Assembly (NCBI GenBank): GCA_003344405.1
Contig: NOWV01000011.1
Span: 1 to 64,000 of the forward strand
Length of the DNA stretch: 64,000 bases
Source: Trichoplax sp. H2
Taxonomy: Eukaryota > Placozoa > Uniplacotomia > Trichoplacea
Direction: 5' to 3'
This document shows positions 14,303-26,418 of the stretch, piece after piece. The notes under the pieces were generated by a model. The model searched no databases and was not told the origin of the DNA. It saw nothing but the letters and a program-made list of their open reading frames with translations. The translations under genes were made by a program, and so were the position numbers. Position 1 is the first letter of the stretch; each line of letters begins with the position of its first letter.

Positions 14303-16893
14303 GAATTGAAATAAAAGCGTTACTAAGAGGAAAGTAGAATAAATTACTCGACGTCACAATCGACTTGAAAGTAACAATAACAGATATTGTTCAAAGTAGC
14401 ACCATGGCATCGATTATCCTCTCTAACTTGCCCTTGATTGGGTAAAAATGCTTAAACAATTTTAGAATATTATTGTCTTAAACTAAGGACTCGAGCAATG
14501 AGAATGCAGTTGCAATACACTACTTCGTTGTTATTCACTGTTTATGAGCTATGCAAAGTCACATGAAATTATTAAAACTAATGCTCCTGCTGTTGGATTT
14601 TGTCTATATTAAAATTCCATCATTTTCGATAGGAATAGCGTATTATGATGCTTGTCTCTTCGTGAAATTGCTACTATAGAATAGTAGTACTCTAACAGTA
14701 TATCGGTCAACAAATTATAGTAACTGGCTATTGTAAACAAACGTCCACACATAAACTTTATATTCGATTTTTCTTCATTATTTCTGCTATTACTTTATTT
14801 TTAATGCGAACTGTTCTATTTTCATAACTGATGCATGGTCTATTAGCACATTATTTAGCAAGCCATACCGCAGACCACTAGTGTAGTTTACACTAGATCA
14901 TAGTCAATTTACTACTGCATGCTCAATTGTTCATACGCGTATATGGAGAACTGACTTCCATTTGTCTTCTGTTATTATGGCATAAAGGAATTTAGTCACA
15001 GTATATCATCTAAAACTGTATTACAAATGATATAATAGGTTAGTCTATAATGAAACTAATTAAGTTAAAGTTTTATTATCTAGAGTTTGTTTTATAGTTA
15101 TCCTATCGACATACTAATTCACGCCCTTTCATCTCATACTTTCACGTCTCGTAAAATGAATAGCATACTACTCTTATACGGAATAAAACATTGTTTCTGT
15201 GTATATTATAGGCTAAGTCAAAATGACTAGGCTTATCATGTATATGTTGAGGGATTAAGATTTTTAGTAATCTAGTAATAAATGCGTATAATAATGAGCT
15301 CAAATTTGTCAGTCCACATTTTGGAATAAGAAAATGAGATTTCACAAAATTTTAGCAGGGCACAACTCTTCCTTACTGTTATACCTATAGTTCTGTTGTA
15401 CTTTTCAGAATCTTACAAAAAAGCATATCGCAACACTTACATAGCAGGATAATTTTGAATTTTAAATCGAAATGGAAATTATTAACTTACTACTATATAA
15501 AAAAGAGGGAAAATTAAATCAATTTTAACGCCATGTTCACAATTACTCATTCTACGATTATAAGCATGGGTTACTATAAATTAGGAAATGAGTCAATACT
15601 ACTGCAGCCTATAATATTAAAATGAAGATAGCTGTAGTCTATCTCATTTTTATTAATAACCTACCGTTAGGGAGTTTTAAGAAAAATTCAGTGTAGCACA
15701 ATAAGAATTTCAATAGTAAGCTCAGCACAGAGTAAAATAAATTAGGCCAAATGATAGTTTTATTCGTCTCACAAGGTATTTTGTAAATATCCTATCCATA
15801 TGAAATAATGTAGCGTAATGGATACAGCATAAAATTAAGTTAGCTCATTTAACGCAATACTGTACAAATAAATTTCTGTTCATATTATTCAATAAAAAAC
15901 AAATAATTGTCAAAAATTATGGCAGCTAACCATTGCAATAATCCAATAAGATTAGATACATAAATTAAAAGTTTAACAAATCTGCGTCCAGGTTTATCAT
16001 AATTGTGATTCGTATTCCGTATTTAGTAGTATGTATTCGTATACCGTATACAGACATAAAGATACACTGTAAAATAAAATTCATTGAAAAATGATATTAA
16101 AACTGCTATTTTTCTTAATCACCGACATAAAGTAAATAGGGATAGACTAAAGTTATCGACTGATTTAATCCTATTTTCATATCATATCAACACACAATTA
16201 AGCAATATTTGCACCTTATTAGCTGTCGACGTGGTTAAATATATTAAAAAAATTAAGATTACAAAATCCATTATAAAGAAATAACGATACAGATAACGAT
16301 TCGTGCCGTAAATCTGTTAAGGGATCAGACTGACGTACATCCTTTATTTATAAAGCAGTAGTTAATAATCCTCAGGAATTATAGAGTAGTAGTTAATGAA
16401 TGTACTGTATTTAAATGGCAAAAGAATTTATATTGATTAAAGCAACTAACTCAAGATCGATGGTTTAGCTATCTAATTGAACAGATACTAGGTTGGATTG
16501 TAAATGAAATTTGCAATACATGAATTTGAACGGATATGATTTCAAATGATTTGCTATTAGCTGAAAGTTGAATAAAATTTTTAAATAAAAAATCCCTCTG
16601 AGAGTATAAGACGTATTGAATCATTTGCAGCTATACACACACATATCGTAATTTCTCAGGGGCGGTATGCTAAAACCATCTGTTTAGTTTCATACAACGT
16701 AAAATAAATTCACCAAAGTACCATACCATATAACAGTATTAATAGGATATCATGATAAAGAAATATAGGCTAAACTATCCAATCAAGATTTTTGATCCAA
16801 ACATGGTATTACGTTATCTAAATAAGGTAATTACAAATATTAATATAGACTTTTAAAGAGTCACTAACGACTCGTACAATAAATCTCCAATGG
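14303..16893. other. Intergenic, AT-rich; no gene seen
   Basis: Between the 5' end of the WD-repeat gene and the 3' end of the first Sel1-repeat gene. Short open frames occur on both strands but are rich in Ile, Lys, Asn and Tyr, as expected from random AT-rich DNA, and lack convincing splice contexts. No tandem repeats were seen. Confidence 0.55.
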
Positions 16894-18633
16894 TCACTTT
16901 GATGCTAATAACTCGTTCATATCTAGTTCGTAGGCTTGATTTTCCTCAATTCGAATGCAATCTGGAGTGTCAGGTTGCCTGAATGTAGGATGGTTGATTA
17001 CTTGAGCCTTTGCTGGATCAGAGTCAGTGATTATCTCGTAAACAGGGTCGGCTCTTAAAGCTTCATCGATAGGAAACCCTAACTTATTCAATCTTCTAAT
17101 TGCCTTTTCCATATAGTGGCGACCTATGATGCTATAGGTGCTTCTAGCTTTTTGCACCACGTCTTTGTATAAATCGCAGGCTAACCTTTCGTCGTTTACC
17201 ATGCCTAAAGCATTCTCGTGCATCCGACCAATATGATAATCTGACCAAGTGGTAGTTCTCTTATTAATTTTCGATGAAAAAAATTGATTTGCCTGTACTG
17301 CCCGGAAGCACTGATTTCCTTTGTTTTGATCACGCATATCAGTCAATTTGCCTCCGAAGTACAACTTTCCCAGCCTATAGTATGCATAGCTTGCAGCATC
17401 ATGATCGCTAGAATCCGCAACAGTGTTATAGTATTGTATTGCTATCGTAATATCAGAGTTTGGAAGCCTATCTTTTTCTACTAACTTGGCGAGACGACAC
17501 ATTGCCATGCTGTAATTCATTTTAGCAGCAATTGCATAATGATGTGCGGCGATCACGAAGTCTTTTTCAACGCCGATACCTTTTTCGTACATAAATCCTA
17601 GTAAAAAATTACCTAATATTTTTCCATCATGATTTTCATAATCAACCGCTGTGACCGCTTTCTCAAAAAGTTCTATCGCTAGTGTAAAATTTTGTCGAAT
17701 CCCTCCTAAGCCATGATAATGTAGTTGACCCAATAAACATAAAGTATCTGCATAAGGGAATCTTGACGACATACCTAAGTAGTTAAAGGCTACGTTATAG
17801 TTATCATCAAGGTCGTCATTTGATGCTTTGGAATAAAAAGCTTGATAACCTAATAAAAATTGAGCACGGGCGTGACCATTTTCAGCAGCCTGAATTAAAT
17901 ATTGTCGGGCTTCCTCAGCTTGCTTACCTATCAGGTTACCGACATGATGAATAATATTGGCAATGTTATAATAGCCGCTGGGATTACCCATATCCCCGGC
18001 TTTTTTAAAGTAATTAGCAGCAGCTTGATATTGCTCTACATCCTTATTCTCATTCAATATCCACAACAAATAGCCATACTCATTGTATAATGTTGGTCTA
18101 TCTTCAATAATTCTATCACGATTGCTTTCAATCAGGCGTTTCTTCGAATGCTTTAATTTCATAATTTCTTTCTTCCATAAAGTCGAGTTTGATATCCTGT
18201 GTTTGAGTTCCTTGTGGGCTGGTGAACTGCATATATCTTTGGATGCTGAATTAACGTACATGGGCACTTTTAATCGTACCAGTTGTTTATCAGAAACGGC
18301 TTTGATCCATAATGCTTTCTGTGATGAAGACTTGCTAACAAATAATTGATAGAGGAGGTATTGCGCGGTAGGATGTTGCTGTTTAGCGGAACGTTGATAG
18401 TATTGAAAGCACTTTTTTAAATCTCTCTTATTCATACCGTATCCATGATGGTAGTAATATCCTAACAACAAATTGGCGTGAGGGTCATCGGTTTGTTCGG
18501 ATAACTCTAAGTTGCGCTTGATAGCATCTTCGTACAAATGATGTAGTATAGATGTGGAAATAAATTGATTTAGGTTTCGACTTTCATCGGGCACAGGATC
18601 GCGCATTTTATAAACTGCCGAAGAATTGCCCAT
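16894..18633 (-). CDS. Sel1-like repeat protein A, single exon, 579 residues
   Basis: Sel1-like repeats (SLR, a TPR-related helix-turn-helix solenoid) act as protein-binding scaffolds; the partner is unknown. The frame runs ATG 18633 to stop 16894 without introns. SLR units appear from about residue 52 (HANLLLGYYYHHGYG, then HPTAQYLLYQL), again around 210-265 (GNPSGYYNIAN, GHARAQFLLGY) and 340-390 (LGFMYEKGIGVEKDF, CRLAKLVEK). The C-terminal 40 residues are outside the repeats and acidic. There is no signal peptide or membrane segment. The N-terminus MGNSSAVYK has Gly2 but lacks Ser at position 6, so it is a weaker N-myristoylation candidate than its two paralogues at 26.4 and 33.9 kb. It shares their architecture end to end. 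Spacing of 7-8 kb between copies and the absence of introns contrast with the intron-rich genes nearby. Confidence 0.9.
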   Translation of the reverse strand: MGNSSAVYKMRDPVPDESRNLNQFISTSILHHLYEDAIKRNLELSEQTDDPHANLLLGYYYHHGYGMNKRDLKKCFQYYQRSAKQQHPTAQYLLYQLFVSKSSSQKALWIKAVSDKQLVRLKVPMYVNSASKDICSSPAHKELKHRISNSTLWKKEIMKLKHSKKRLIESNRDRIIEDRPTLYNEYGYLLWILNENKDVEQYQAAANYFKKAGDMGNPSGYYNIANIIHHVGNLIGKQAEEARQYLIQAAENGHARAQFLLGYQAFYSKASNDDLDDNYNVAFNYLGMSSRFPYADTLCLLGQLHYHGLGGIRQNFTLAIELFEKAVTAVDYENHDGKILGNFLLGFMYEKGIGVEKDFVIAAHHYAIAAKMNYSMAMCRLAKLVEKDRLPNSDITIAIQYYNTVADSSDHDAASYAYYRLGKLYFGGKLTDMRDQNKGNQCFRAVQANQFFSSKINKRTTTWSDYHIGRMHENALGMVNDERLACDLYKDVVQKARSTYSIIGRHYMEKAIRRLNKLGFPIDEALRADPVYEIITDSDPAKAQVINHPTFRQPDTPDCIRIEENQAYELDMNELLASK

Positions 18634-19339
18634 AATAATAACTTGATATCGATGGTGGTGAAGAGATGAACTATCAGCAGGCCTTACAATAATGGTGTGG
18701 TTAATACAGCTGAAGTATTACCTATATAATGGCTACCAATATGCGATTAGGATATTTCAATGTTAACTGAAAGAAAAAAAAAATAAGAGTACTTGTTATT
18801 TTCATATAGAAGATAATAATGTCAAACGTAGACTCTATCGATGGAAGTGTTTCAGTGCTAACAATCAGTGGACAATTTGAACATCATCCTAAGTTATATT
18901 ATTGACTACAATGGCACTCCATATTAGACTTCAAACAACTTACTACGTCGTAAGACAACTGTAGCACCGCATTTTAATGATAAAATATGAACACGAAATG
19001 CTTCAATCTATATTGAATGAATGATCAGTTGGAGGATTAACCAATTACAAAAGGTGGATCATCTCCGGACCATTGAATGATTTGACACGCTTTCAATCGT
19101 TGGCCTAATGTTGGTATAGCATACCGGCAGATTTACACGATGGTCCAATTCATTAGTTTTGATTTCTTAGGCTATTATTTAGGCCTGCAAACTGGCGCTG
19201 TAATTGAATCGGATATTTAGGTCTACTGAATTGAACTCTTCTCGCCTTATTGGATCAGACTGCCGCCACCATTGATCGGCATCGCCTTAATAATTTTTTT
19301 TCAGGAGATTGCAAAGCTGCAACACCTACAGTTCCTGCT
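18634..19339. other. Upstream region of Sel1-like gene A; no gene seen
   Basis: About 0.7 kb between the Sel1-like gene A start codon and the pentamer repeat array. It should contain the promoter of gene A. There is a poly-A-rich run near 18772-18785 but no recognisable element. Open frames here are short and unremarkable. Confidence 0.5.
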
Positions 19340-20700
19340 GGTACAGTGTAAAGTACTGTACAGGGCAGGACAATCATCATACTGTACAGTACTGTATAGT
19401 ACAGTGCACAGTACAGTACGGTACACTGTACACGACGTTGCAGTACTGTACTGTACTGTACTGTACTGTAGGTAACGAAAGTAGGAAAATACTGTACAGA
19501 CTATCACTATTCTGGAAAATTGCGTTTTAGTAGCAATCTACTGAACAATGCAGTACGGTATACTGTAGTTTATGACACAGCGCTCAGAGCTCATCCCCAT
19601 CAACGATGATTGATTGATTTTAGACCAGTATTTATCAAATACTGTTGTTTCAGTGCTGCCACTGCTTTGCTAGGCATCAGTGGGTTGTATATGGGTCTAA
19701 CTACCAGAGTGGCCTCCTATTCTATCGTCAACCTACTTAGTTTGAACCTATTGATTTACATTGAGTGTACAGAGGTGAAAGGAAAGCCCCTAAAACTGTA
19801 TAGAACCTCTTTTCTTTTCACCGCTACAGTCCTATCCTCTTTGTCACCCTGTACTGTACAGACTGTACTGTACACTGTACAATACAGTACTGTACAGCCT
19901 TGGTACAGAATAGTCAAGTTAATGTACACTGTACAGGTGCAGTACAGTACTACAAGACATCGACCTTCCGAAAGGGCTGTATAGAACCTACAGTATTTTC
20001 TTTTCACCTCTACAGTCCTATCCTCTTTGTCAGCGTGCGCTACTGTACAGTACACTGTACACTGTACAATACAACCTTGGTAGTACAGTACAGTACTGTA
20101 CTGTACAGTACAGAATAGTCAAGTTAAAGTACTACTGTACACTGTACAGTACTACAAGACGTCGACAGTAATGACTCCAAAACTCTGGTGCAGTACTGTA
20201 CTGTACAGTACTACAAGACGTCGGCCTTCCGTAATGACTCCAAAACTCTGGTCCATGACTATTTCTACAGTACTGTACACTGTACTGTACAGTCCATTTC
20301 ATTTCTACTACAGTACAGTACAGTACAGTATAGTGTAGTGTACAGGATTGGAGTACTAATGAATTTATATTGACCATTAATACAGCCTAGGTACAGAAGA
20401 GTCAAGTTAAAGTACTATAGGTGTACTATTACAAGACGTCGACCTTCCAGTAATGACTCCAAAATTCTGGTCTACTGTACAGTACAGTATGACTACAGTA
20501 TTTCTAATGAACTGTACACTGTACTGTACAGTGTACAGTCCATTTCATTTCTACTGTACTACAGTACAGTACAGTACAGGATTGGAGTACTGTACAGTAC
20601 AGTACAGTACAGTACAGTACTTAGACCTGACGTCTGTACTGTACTGTAATTCACGGTAACTCGTGTCTACAGTACAGTACAGTAAACTGCCTACGTCATT
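19340..20700. repeat. Compound array of ACTGT/ACAGT pentamers with recurring spacers
   Basis: Dense tracts of the pentamer ACTGT and its complement ACAGT lie at about 19341-19476, 19850-19960, 20040-20160, 20190-20345 and 20460-20695. Because the two orientations alternate, they create GTAC-centred perfect palindromes such as TACTGTACAGTA. Non-simple spacers recur between tracts. One containing GACGTCGACCTTCC and GACTCCAAAACTCTGG occurs near 19952, 20153, 20213 and 20430. One with CAGTCCTATCCTCTTTGTCA occurs near 19828 and 20011. One ending AGTCAAGTTAA occurs near 19910, 20117 and 20401. One reading GTCCATTTCATTTCTAC occurs near 20291 and 20538. The region is therefore a higher-order repeat rather than one microsatellite. 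Long frames through it read as Tyr-Cys-Thr-Val runs and are not genes. Confidence 0.9.
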
Positions 20701-23700
20701 ACTCAAGTTGTGCATTACTGAATTTACAGTACATACTGTTCTGTATATCTCAAGTACGGTGCTGTAAAGGCATAAATTGAGCAAATACTGATGCAAAATG
20801 AAGTCAAAAATTCTCAAATTGAATTCGATGACTGTCATAACAAAATAGTATTATATTATAACTATAATTTATGGATTACAAAGCGCCATGTTCATTTTCG
20901 ATAAGTATGAATCAGTCAAATTCCAACAATAGCACGGTATTCAAGAGCCACAGTAGCATGCGATATTTACTGTACTGTACTGTATATTCCAAGCGTTAAG
21001 CAGTTAATCATAAGTAAACTATCCTATTACGCAGATCGACGCACCGCACTATTAACTAATACTGTATACATACGTTTAAACCAAGCATTACAGACGACCA
21101 ATTACAGACCAGTTATAAATGTCATGCTAGAATTAATATTTTCTTCACTAATGTATACGAGCTAGCATCCAAGCATTGGTGTCCCTATGGCCGCTTTTAA
21201 TTTAAATACGTCAGGTAGATTTATAATTGCACATACGATAAATTAGCACTGTAGAACATAGTTGAAATAGAAACTAATTAAATAGACATTATATACGCAA
21301 TATGATATATATTGAAGTAGAATAAACATAGTCTACGCAAACGAATACTCCTATTCTTAAAGTGTCCTTCAATCCTTTACAGTGATCCCACACCTTTATA
21401 ATTTAGAAATATTGATAGTTGTACCCTAATTGATAGAATTTGCATATTGATCATTGGTATATAAGTACCAAACTTTTATTGAGACAGTAATCATCTCCAA
21501 CGGAAGTTGCCTTGCTAGTATTAAATAAATAAAGTAAATAATTCTTGCCATAAAGGTTGAAATTCATTTTAGTTTATAATATTGCCTACAACATATACCC
21601 TATCGTAAATGCAGCATCGTTTTTTAACTATAGCTTCGATCATAACTTTTCCATTTTTTTTTTATTCTTCTCATACTTATAATCTATTGACTAACTTTGC
21701 ATATGTTTCGAACAAGAAATAATTAACAATACAAACTGTAGCCCATTTTATTAATTTGGCTAAGTTCCTTCGAATACAAGTATACAACACTTTGTATCGC
21801 ATGACAGCTGTGTATTGATGTTAGTCTCTATTGATGATTTATTCTATAATATTTTATTCTAGCAAAGAAACATATTTACATAATAGAATAATCAGTTATT
21901 GATTTAACAATAGCCTCTGTAGTTAGTATAAAATCTGCAAGAATGGCCCTAAAATTATAATTTGATTATTAAACATTTGTATAGTCTTTCTACCGTTTCA
22001 GATTTTAATAACAACATTCAATAAGTCCTCAGGCTCGAAATCAACTTACGGTAGATAAGTAGCTTACAAAACATCCTTCACATTATTTTAATGCAGTATG
22101 TAAAAGCAGAGAACAGCGAATAGATTGCCTCATGCTACTACAGTATAAAGGCATTTCGTCACACAAACAAGACAATACTATATTTTCATTTATTATAGCT
22201 ACTAACACACTGCACTCAACATTTTTACCACTGTTCAAATACCGTATAACGTAAACACCAAATGCCTATAATAATATAATCGATTATCTTCTAAAGAGCT
22301 AACCATCTAGCAATCCTATTTTAACCACTACGATATAATTTCGACTTTATTGTTGGGATTAGGGTAAAAGATTACTGCTAATAACTTAGAATAAAATGCA
22401 CAACCTATCTAGGATTTCAACTATACCGCCATAATCCAAGATTTAACGGGTATTTCAGTAGCTATACACTAAATCAGCAAGATTGAATTTATTCGACTTA
22501 ACACAATTATAGTCAAATCGATTATGATATTTCGTTCCGGTTTTTTTTATTTATTACTCTTTTTTCTTATTCTTGTCCGTATGCTCATGAGATATTCGAT
22601 CATGACTTATTACAAAGTAATAAATTTTCCTGTTAGTGACATCAACCTTTTATACCATGTACTTGTAGGTAGAATTAATCCGATAAATATATCCATTCAT
22701 TGAATGATCAAAGTATGAAATAGGTTACAAGATTATCCTTGTTTAGGAAATGAATAAGTAAAATATCTTCTTGACTTTACTGTACCGTGTAAATTGACTT
22801 TATTTAGCTTACTATTGTAGTATTCTGCTTAAAGCAAAGTTACGCTATCATACAATTAATCAACCTATGCATTCATACATAGGTATATATCAAATCGATG
22901 CTAATAGATGTTAACCCTTACTTCGATACTGCAGATGTCAACATAAACATTCTTTGAATCACCTTGATATTTATTCCATGCTTAATTCATGTCAAGAAAT
23001 ACAGTCTTGCTTATATTATAATCAGATTATTTTACAGTAAAGACATCTTGAATAATGATTAAACTACTAATGGTAATGGACAAAGAAATTTTGACTCTAT
23101 TACTTATTGCTATGCTCCTCACCTTGTAATTTTCGTCCTCAGGGTAAAAGTTTACAATAGAATCTGATGAAGCTGGGAGTGGATAATTATGATTCTTTCT
23201 TTTATTAAGCAACCTGAGACTGATAGCGTTAGATCTCTAGCAAAATTGATAATAATAAACAAATGTTAAACACTCTATAGTAATTAGTTTTAACTCGTAT
23301 TAAACGTAGAGATTACCTGATCAGCTATTACTTTCGCGTTACGAAAGTGAAGTTTTCTATATAAAGATTTCTTACAATTACAGTACTGTATAACATAATA
23401 AATTTATAGCGTTTTTACCTATTACTGTAGTACTCTAGTGTAATTGTCCTTAAGGTAATGATATTTACAGATCCAATAATAATTCTCATTTTATTTCCAC
23501 TAAAAGAGAGGTATCAATGTGATGTGGTATAGTATATATATATACGCATACGTAAACTCGGATACACTAAAATTTTCTACCCTTTGTAAGTCATGGTATG
23601 TTGATGGCAACATCATGAAAGAATCAATACTCAAATAAATATGCATTATTTCTCAAGTAAACCAGATTTCTTTATAACTTTATTGGGAAAACTGACAACA

Positions 23701-26418
23701 TTTCGCTACCATTATAATGATCTTTCGTGATACGAATCAAATTTGCATGGGTATGCTATTGAAAAGAACATGGTCTATCCTTTTGTTGTTACAGCATTGT
23801 TTACAAAAAACCCATAATTTATCTGACGTGCTAGAATAAAATTTTATATAAGTAAATTTAATACCCAAATTTTGCTCATTTTTGGATACGCTCTCTATCT
23901 TCCTGTTAATTTAGTTTAGGAGAGAGTTATTCCAATATCGTCGGAAAACTATAGCGTATGCAATCAATCTTAATTGGTTGGCTTTAATGCTGTCAAAAAA
24001 GATAGCGCATACTTTAGTTACGACAATACTTATGAACTACTAGTAGATAATTATTGTCCAGTTTGCAGAGAATTTGCACCAAGATGTGTGCCAATCCATT
24101 CAGTACGAAATCATATACGATTATACATTTATTATAGCGACATACTCTGAGATGATATCCCTTTCTTCTTTGGCTGCACGGTGACCGGAAATCATGACCT
24201 GGATCATTAAAATATTTTAATTCGGTGTATAGTTACCATAAAGGAGTTATTTTCAGTTGGCCATAACTGCAAACTGATACCGTATCGTACTGTTGAAGTA
24301 CGCTTTTTTTATATACTTATTAATTATGCATACAGTACATAGGTCCATTAGAAATCTAACGTATTTACACAGTACAATTTTAGTACCCAATTCAATGATG
24401 GCAAAAGAGATCTATTCAATTTTCTTGTAAAGGTATATTACTGTACAAAAGGAATTGTTAAGGTTGTTTTACAATCAATAATGCTTTAGCTAGTAACAAG
24501 ATATAGAGTGATACGAGTACGTATATCCCTTGAAAGCAACTTCTATGTTATTTGTCTCTACTCATATAGTACACTATAGAAAATTTGAAGCTAGATGATG
24601 TTAGGTATTCGAGAGAAATGATGCAACTATAACTCTACAGTATATCCCAGTTCTAGTAGGCAATATCCTAGCACTCTAACAGCGTATCAAAACATATGGT
24701 CAACTACAGTACACTATAGACCAAGCTATCCGAAACTTTTGATATCACAGTAATTTAAAATAACAACAACGGAAAATTTTTAATGATAAATTACAATAAA
24801 AGGACACGTTCCAAAATGTTAAAATGCAATTTGTGTAGATGACCTTTATTTTCTATCATAATAGCAGAATATGATTACATATGTCGTTATCGAGATTTAT
24901 AATTACTACAACAAATTTTAAATTTATAAAGATACAAGAACATCGGGGCGATCAATAAGTATATAAGTTACGATATATAACTGCTAATTACATCATCCTT
25001 TGTAAAGTAGATACTCGCAGTAAGTGAAAACCATTATCATTGTAAATGCAGATAACACCGATTTTTAAGAAAACATAAGTCGCGTCGAGGCCAAAATAAT
25101 TTTAAATTGAATGATAAAGAATGTTAGTCTATTATATGATGATAAATTTTTATATTTAAATTTTTACCGTCTACTCAACAACGACATTTTTTTTCAGATA
25201 CTAAAAAGAGATACTGTAGTAGTTGTTAATAATTCAGAATTTGATATTTACGCACACGTAACTCTGAAATTGTTACAGGATGATCTACGAGTGGGTTAGA
25301 ATTTCAACACACCATCATTTCACAACGTTACAACAAAATGTTACAAGCTAATATTCAATGAGCCAAGATAGATGAAGAAGTACGAATTATCAAGTCATAA
25401 CTTTAAAAAATACTAACCTCGACTTGACGGTAGAAAATTGTTTTAATCATTGAATACTATACACTCAAAGGCAGTTAAAATTCACGATGATCGTACAAAT
25501 TCTCAAGTAGATCCCACTATGCATACATAATGTGATAACAACACCAATATGATATAGGCCCGCTTGTTTTCAGCGAAAGCGCATATCTACATTGTTTATT
25601 ATTAAAGTATCGTGTTAGTTTGTAATAGTCAAGTTTAACTGCAACTGATCGACAGCATGCCGATTCTGGCAATAGTCTAGCGGACGAAGTCAAGTCTTGT
25701 ATTGACCGCTAATAAGGGCGATGTTCATTAATTATCAACTTAGCCATCTTAAACTGTATAGACATTGTTACGGTATGTAATCGTTGTGATTTTTAGATCC
25801 TCCGAGATACAAGTACTATTAAAAATTGGATGCCTAACGTGTTACCTTGAGGGGTAACAAATTAAATACCAAATAAAATTATCAACGTGTAATTAAATCT
25901 CTTGCAAGTAGATTTCAATCAATAAGAGTGATAATTAAATCCACGTATGACAGCATCATACAAATTAGCAATTTTATAATTTTGATAAGAAATTAAAATT
26001 GTCCAATCCTGTGAGTTATAACTAAATAAAGAAGAAAACTGCATTACAGGCTAGTCATCGTTTCTAAGTGTAACAAGATTGATGTGTAGAGTAGATTTGA
26101 TTGAAATAATCAATTGAAATGGGGTAACGGCACCAGAACTAAAATTAACAGTTAAAGTCATGTCACATCTTGTAATGTACTAAAAAATAACAAAACTAAT
26201 AACTTAAATTAACATTAAACATCTTCAGTTTCCCTTTCATTTACTGATTAACGATAAGTGTGTTTTCAGTAACAAAAAATGTCCTATCATCACTCTTGTA
26301 TTATTAATTTTTGTAGTTATTAATTTAACCTATATTAGTGCTCGGTAAGTCTTAACTTTAAGTTGAAATCTATTTCATTGAAATTCTAATCACACCTCAT
26401 TTGATAGACTTGATTGAG
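20701..26418. other. Long gene-poor stretch between Sel1-like genes A and B
   Basis: About 5.7 kb of AT-rich DNA. I could support only one weak candidate exon (listed separately at 23123-23213, minus strand). No repeats longer than short AT or TA runs were found (for example TATATATATATA near 23535). Isolated ACTGTA words continue. The right end should hold the 3' flank of Sel1-like gene B. Confidence 0.5.
23123..23213 (-). CDS. Candidate isolated coding exon, unknown gene
   Basis: A 91-nt interval on the minus strand flanked by an acceptor-like CTCAG and a donor-like AAG/GTGAGG. In the open frame it reads 30 residues with a basic start (LLNKRKNHNYPLP) and an acidic end (FYPEDENYK), which is not the usual AT-rich noise composition. 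No partner exons were found on either side, so it may be chance, or an exon of a gene whose other exons are too short to see. It resembles no family I can name. Confidence 0.2.

Noticed and set aside
19272-20838. Overlapping open frames rich in Tyr, Cys, Thr and Val on both strands
   Set aside because: Produced by the ACTGT pentamer, which lacks stop codons in several frames; no other coding sign.
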